Origin: a bacterium
Lineage (GTDB): Bacteria; Bacillota; Bacilli; Lactobacillales; Streptococcaceae
Assembly (NCBI GenBank): GCA_905221195.1
Contig: CAJNCF010000001.1
Span: 62,001 to 126,000, forward strand
DNA length: 64,000 nucleotides
Reading direction: 5' to 3'
Below, piece after piece: positions 63,397 to 64,000 of the stretch. Within the stretch, counting starts at the first letter, position 1. Every line of letters starts with the position of its first letter. Under the pieces are notes generated by a model. The model was not told the DNA's origin. It saw only the letters and a program-made list of their open reading frames with translations, and did not search any database. The position numbers and the translations under genes are program-made.

Positions 63397-64000
63397 ATGA
63401 AAAAATTATTTATACTCATATCCAACCTGCTTGCTAGTTTGTTCTTTGTTTGGGTATTTACCATTTGGACTGATACATATGTCTCCTATTATTACCCCAA
63501 CGTTGTTGTACGTGATTCTTCCCCTGAAACAACTTTTCAGCATGTTGCTACACGCTTGGAAAAACTAGCAGAAGAAACGGATAGTTTTATTGCGATTCAA
63601 CACCAGGATCCTAACTCAGAAGGTACTCCAGTATTTTCTTATACGACCTTTGGGAACGGAAAGTTGCCTGATGGGCTACAGGAAAAAAATCTAGAAGATG
63701 CTCAAAGTAGTAGTGTTGAAACAAACTATTTTGTATTCGATGGAAACCTAGATATTCACTTGCTAAGGGAGGAGCTAAGTCAACTTGGCTTGACTAACAT
63801 GCACCTGATAATTCCATCCAAACTATCTACGTTAATGGCTATCTTTAGTAACGGATTTCAGTTAATCAGTCTATTGATTTTCATCTTAACCTTTGGAGCA
63901 CTGACTTTAATTAGTCAAATTAGCCAATTACGGTCGTCGGGCATTCGCCTCATTTCAGGAGAGAAACGGTGGTCCATTTTCCTTAGACCAGTTGGTGAGG
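63397..64000 (+). CDS. bacteriocin-associated integral membrane protein (DUF1430 type), 5' part
   Basis: An open frame of 201 codons starts MKKLFILISNLLASLFFVWV and runs off the window. A first membrane segment is followed by an extracellular domain of about 130 residues, then a second membrane segment (LISLLIFILTFGALTLI, about 165-182). It resembles the bacteriocin-associated, putative immunity proteins of about 650 residues with seven membrane segments (TIGR01654/DUF1430), which pair with an ABC ATPase. ATAAGGAATGCACT precedes the ATG. Its place after tprA-phrA fits a pheromone-controlled bacteriocin locus. Confidence 0.8.
   Translation, partial: MKKLFILISNLLASLFFVWVFTIWTDTYVSYYYPNVVVRDSSPETTFQHVATRLEKLAEETDSFIAIQHQDPNSEGTPVFSYTTFGNGKLPDGLQEKNLEDAQSSSVETNYFVFDGNLDIHLLREELSQLGLTNMHLIIPSKLSTLMAIFSNGFQLISLLIFILTFGALTLISQISQLRSSGIRLISGEKRWSIFLRPVGE

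Overview
The window is chromosomal DNA of a Mitis-group streptococcus, most like Streptococcus mitis or a close relative of S. pneumoniae. The evidence is low-GC sequence, pneumococcus-like gene order in several blocks (nrdR-dnaB-dnaI-der, secA-aroG-aroG-acpS-alr-recG, pbp2B-recR-ddl-murF, ftsA-ftsZ-ylmEFGH-divIVA-ileS-gpmA), the small pneumococcal repeats BOX and RUP, and a PBP2B whose differences from the remembered pneumococcal protein are mitis-like. The species call is inference from memory of those genomes; no alignment was run.

Layout. 1-7100: queuosine genes (queD partial, queC) behind a preQ1-I-like leader, thioredoxin, a small DUF protein, a MarR regulator with matching palindromes, lrgAB, and two ABC systems, one with its own GntR repressor. 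7100-21330: replication and ribosome genes (nrdR, dnaB, dnaI, der), a locally duplicated small membrane gene whose second copy carries an amber stop, secA, two tandem DAHP synthases, acpS, alr, recG. 21330-22740: a BOX element, a possible 20-residue peptide gene, and an acetyl-esterase gene under a perfect cre site.

22740-38000: sialic acid locus. It has a 1981-residue cell-wall-anchored sialidase, a deletion scar holding the 3' third of a Gfo/Idh/MocA oxidoreductase, nanE, a sialic acid ABC transporter (satABC), yhcH-like and DUF624 genes, N-acetylneuraminate lyase, a ROK kinase, and a convergent RpiR regulator. Together they release sialic acid outside the cell, import it, and convert it to ManNAc-6-P and GlcNAc-6-P. 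Matches to the CcpA operator overlap the promoters. The sialidase is the most unusual item: ahead of the usual lectin and sialidase modules it carries two complete trypsin/V8-like serine protease domains, each with His, Asp and Ser in place, separated by a wall-binding-like repeat.

38000-54830: cell wall and division genes (pbp2B, recR, ddl, murF, NUDIX, TIGR02206 protein, ftsA, ftsZ, ylmE, sepF, ylmG, ylmH, divIVA), then ileS behind a T-box, and gpmA. 54830-60830: a GH95 fucosidase-like gene with a possibly leaderless mRNA, and a MacB/FtsX-type ABC exporter.

60830-64000: accessory region. It contains a broken IS200-type element with a RUP inserted at the end of its transposase gene. Next come a TprA-like quorum-sensing regulator, a divergent 57-residue PhrA-like pheromone precursor with a GTG start and a variant C-terminus (SKGLDVGKAD), a degraded-looking interval, and the start of a bacteriocin-associated integral membrane protein that runs off the window.
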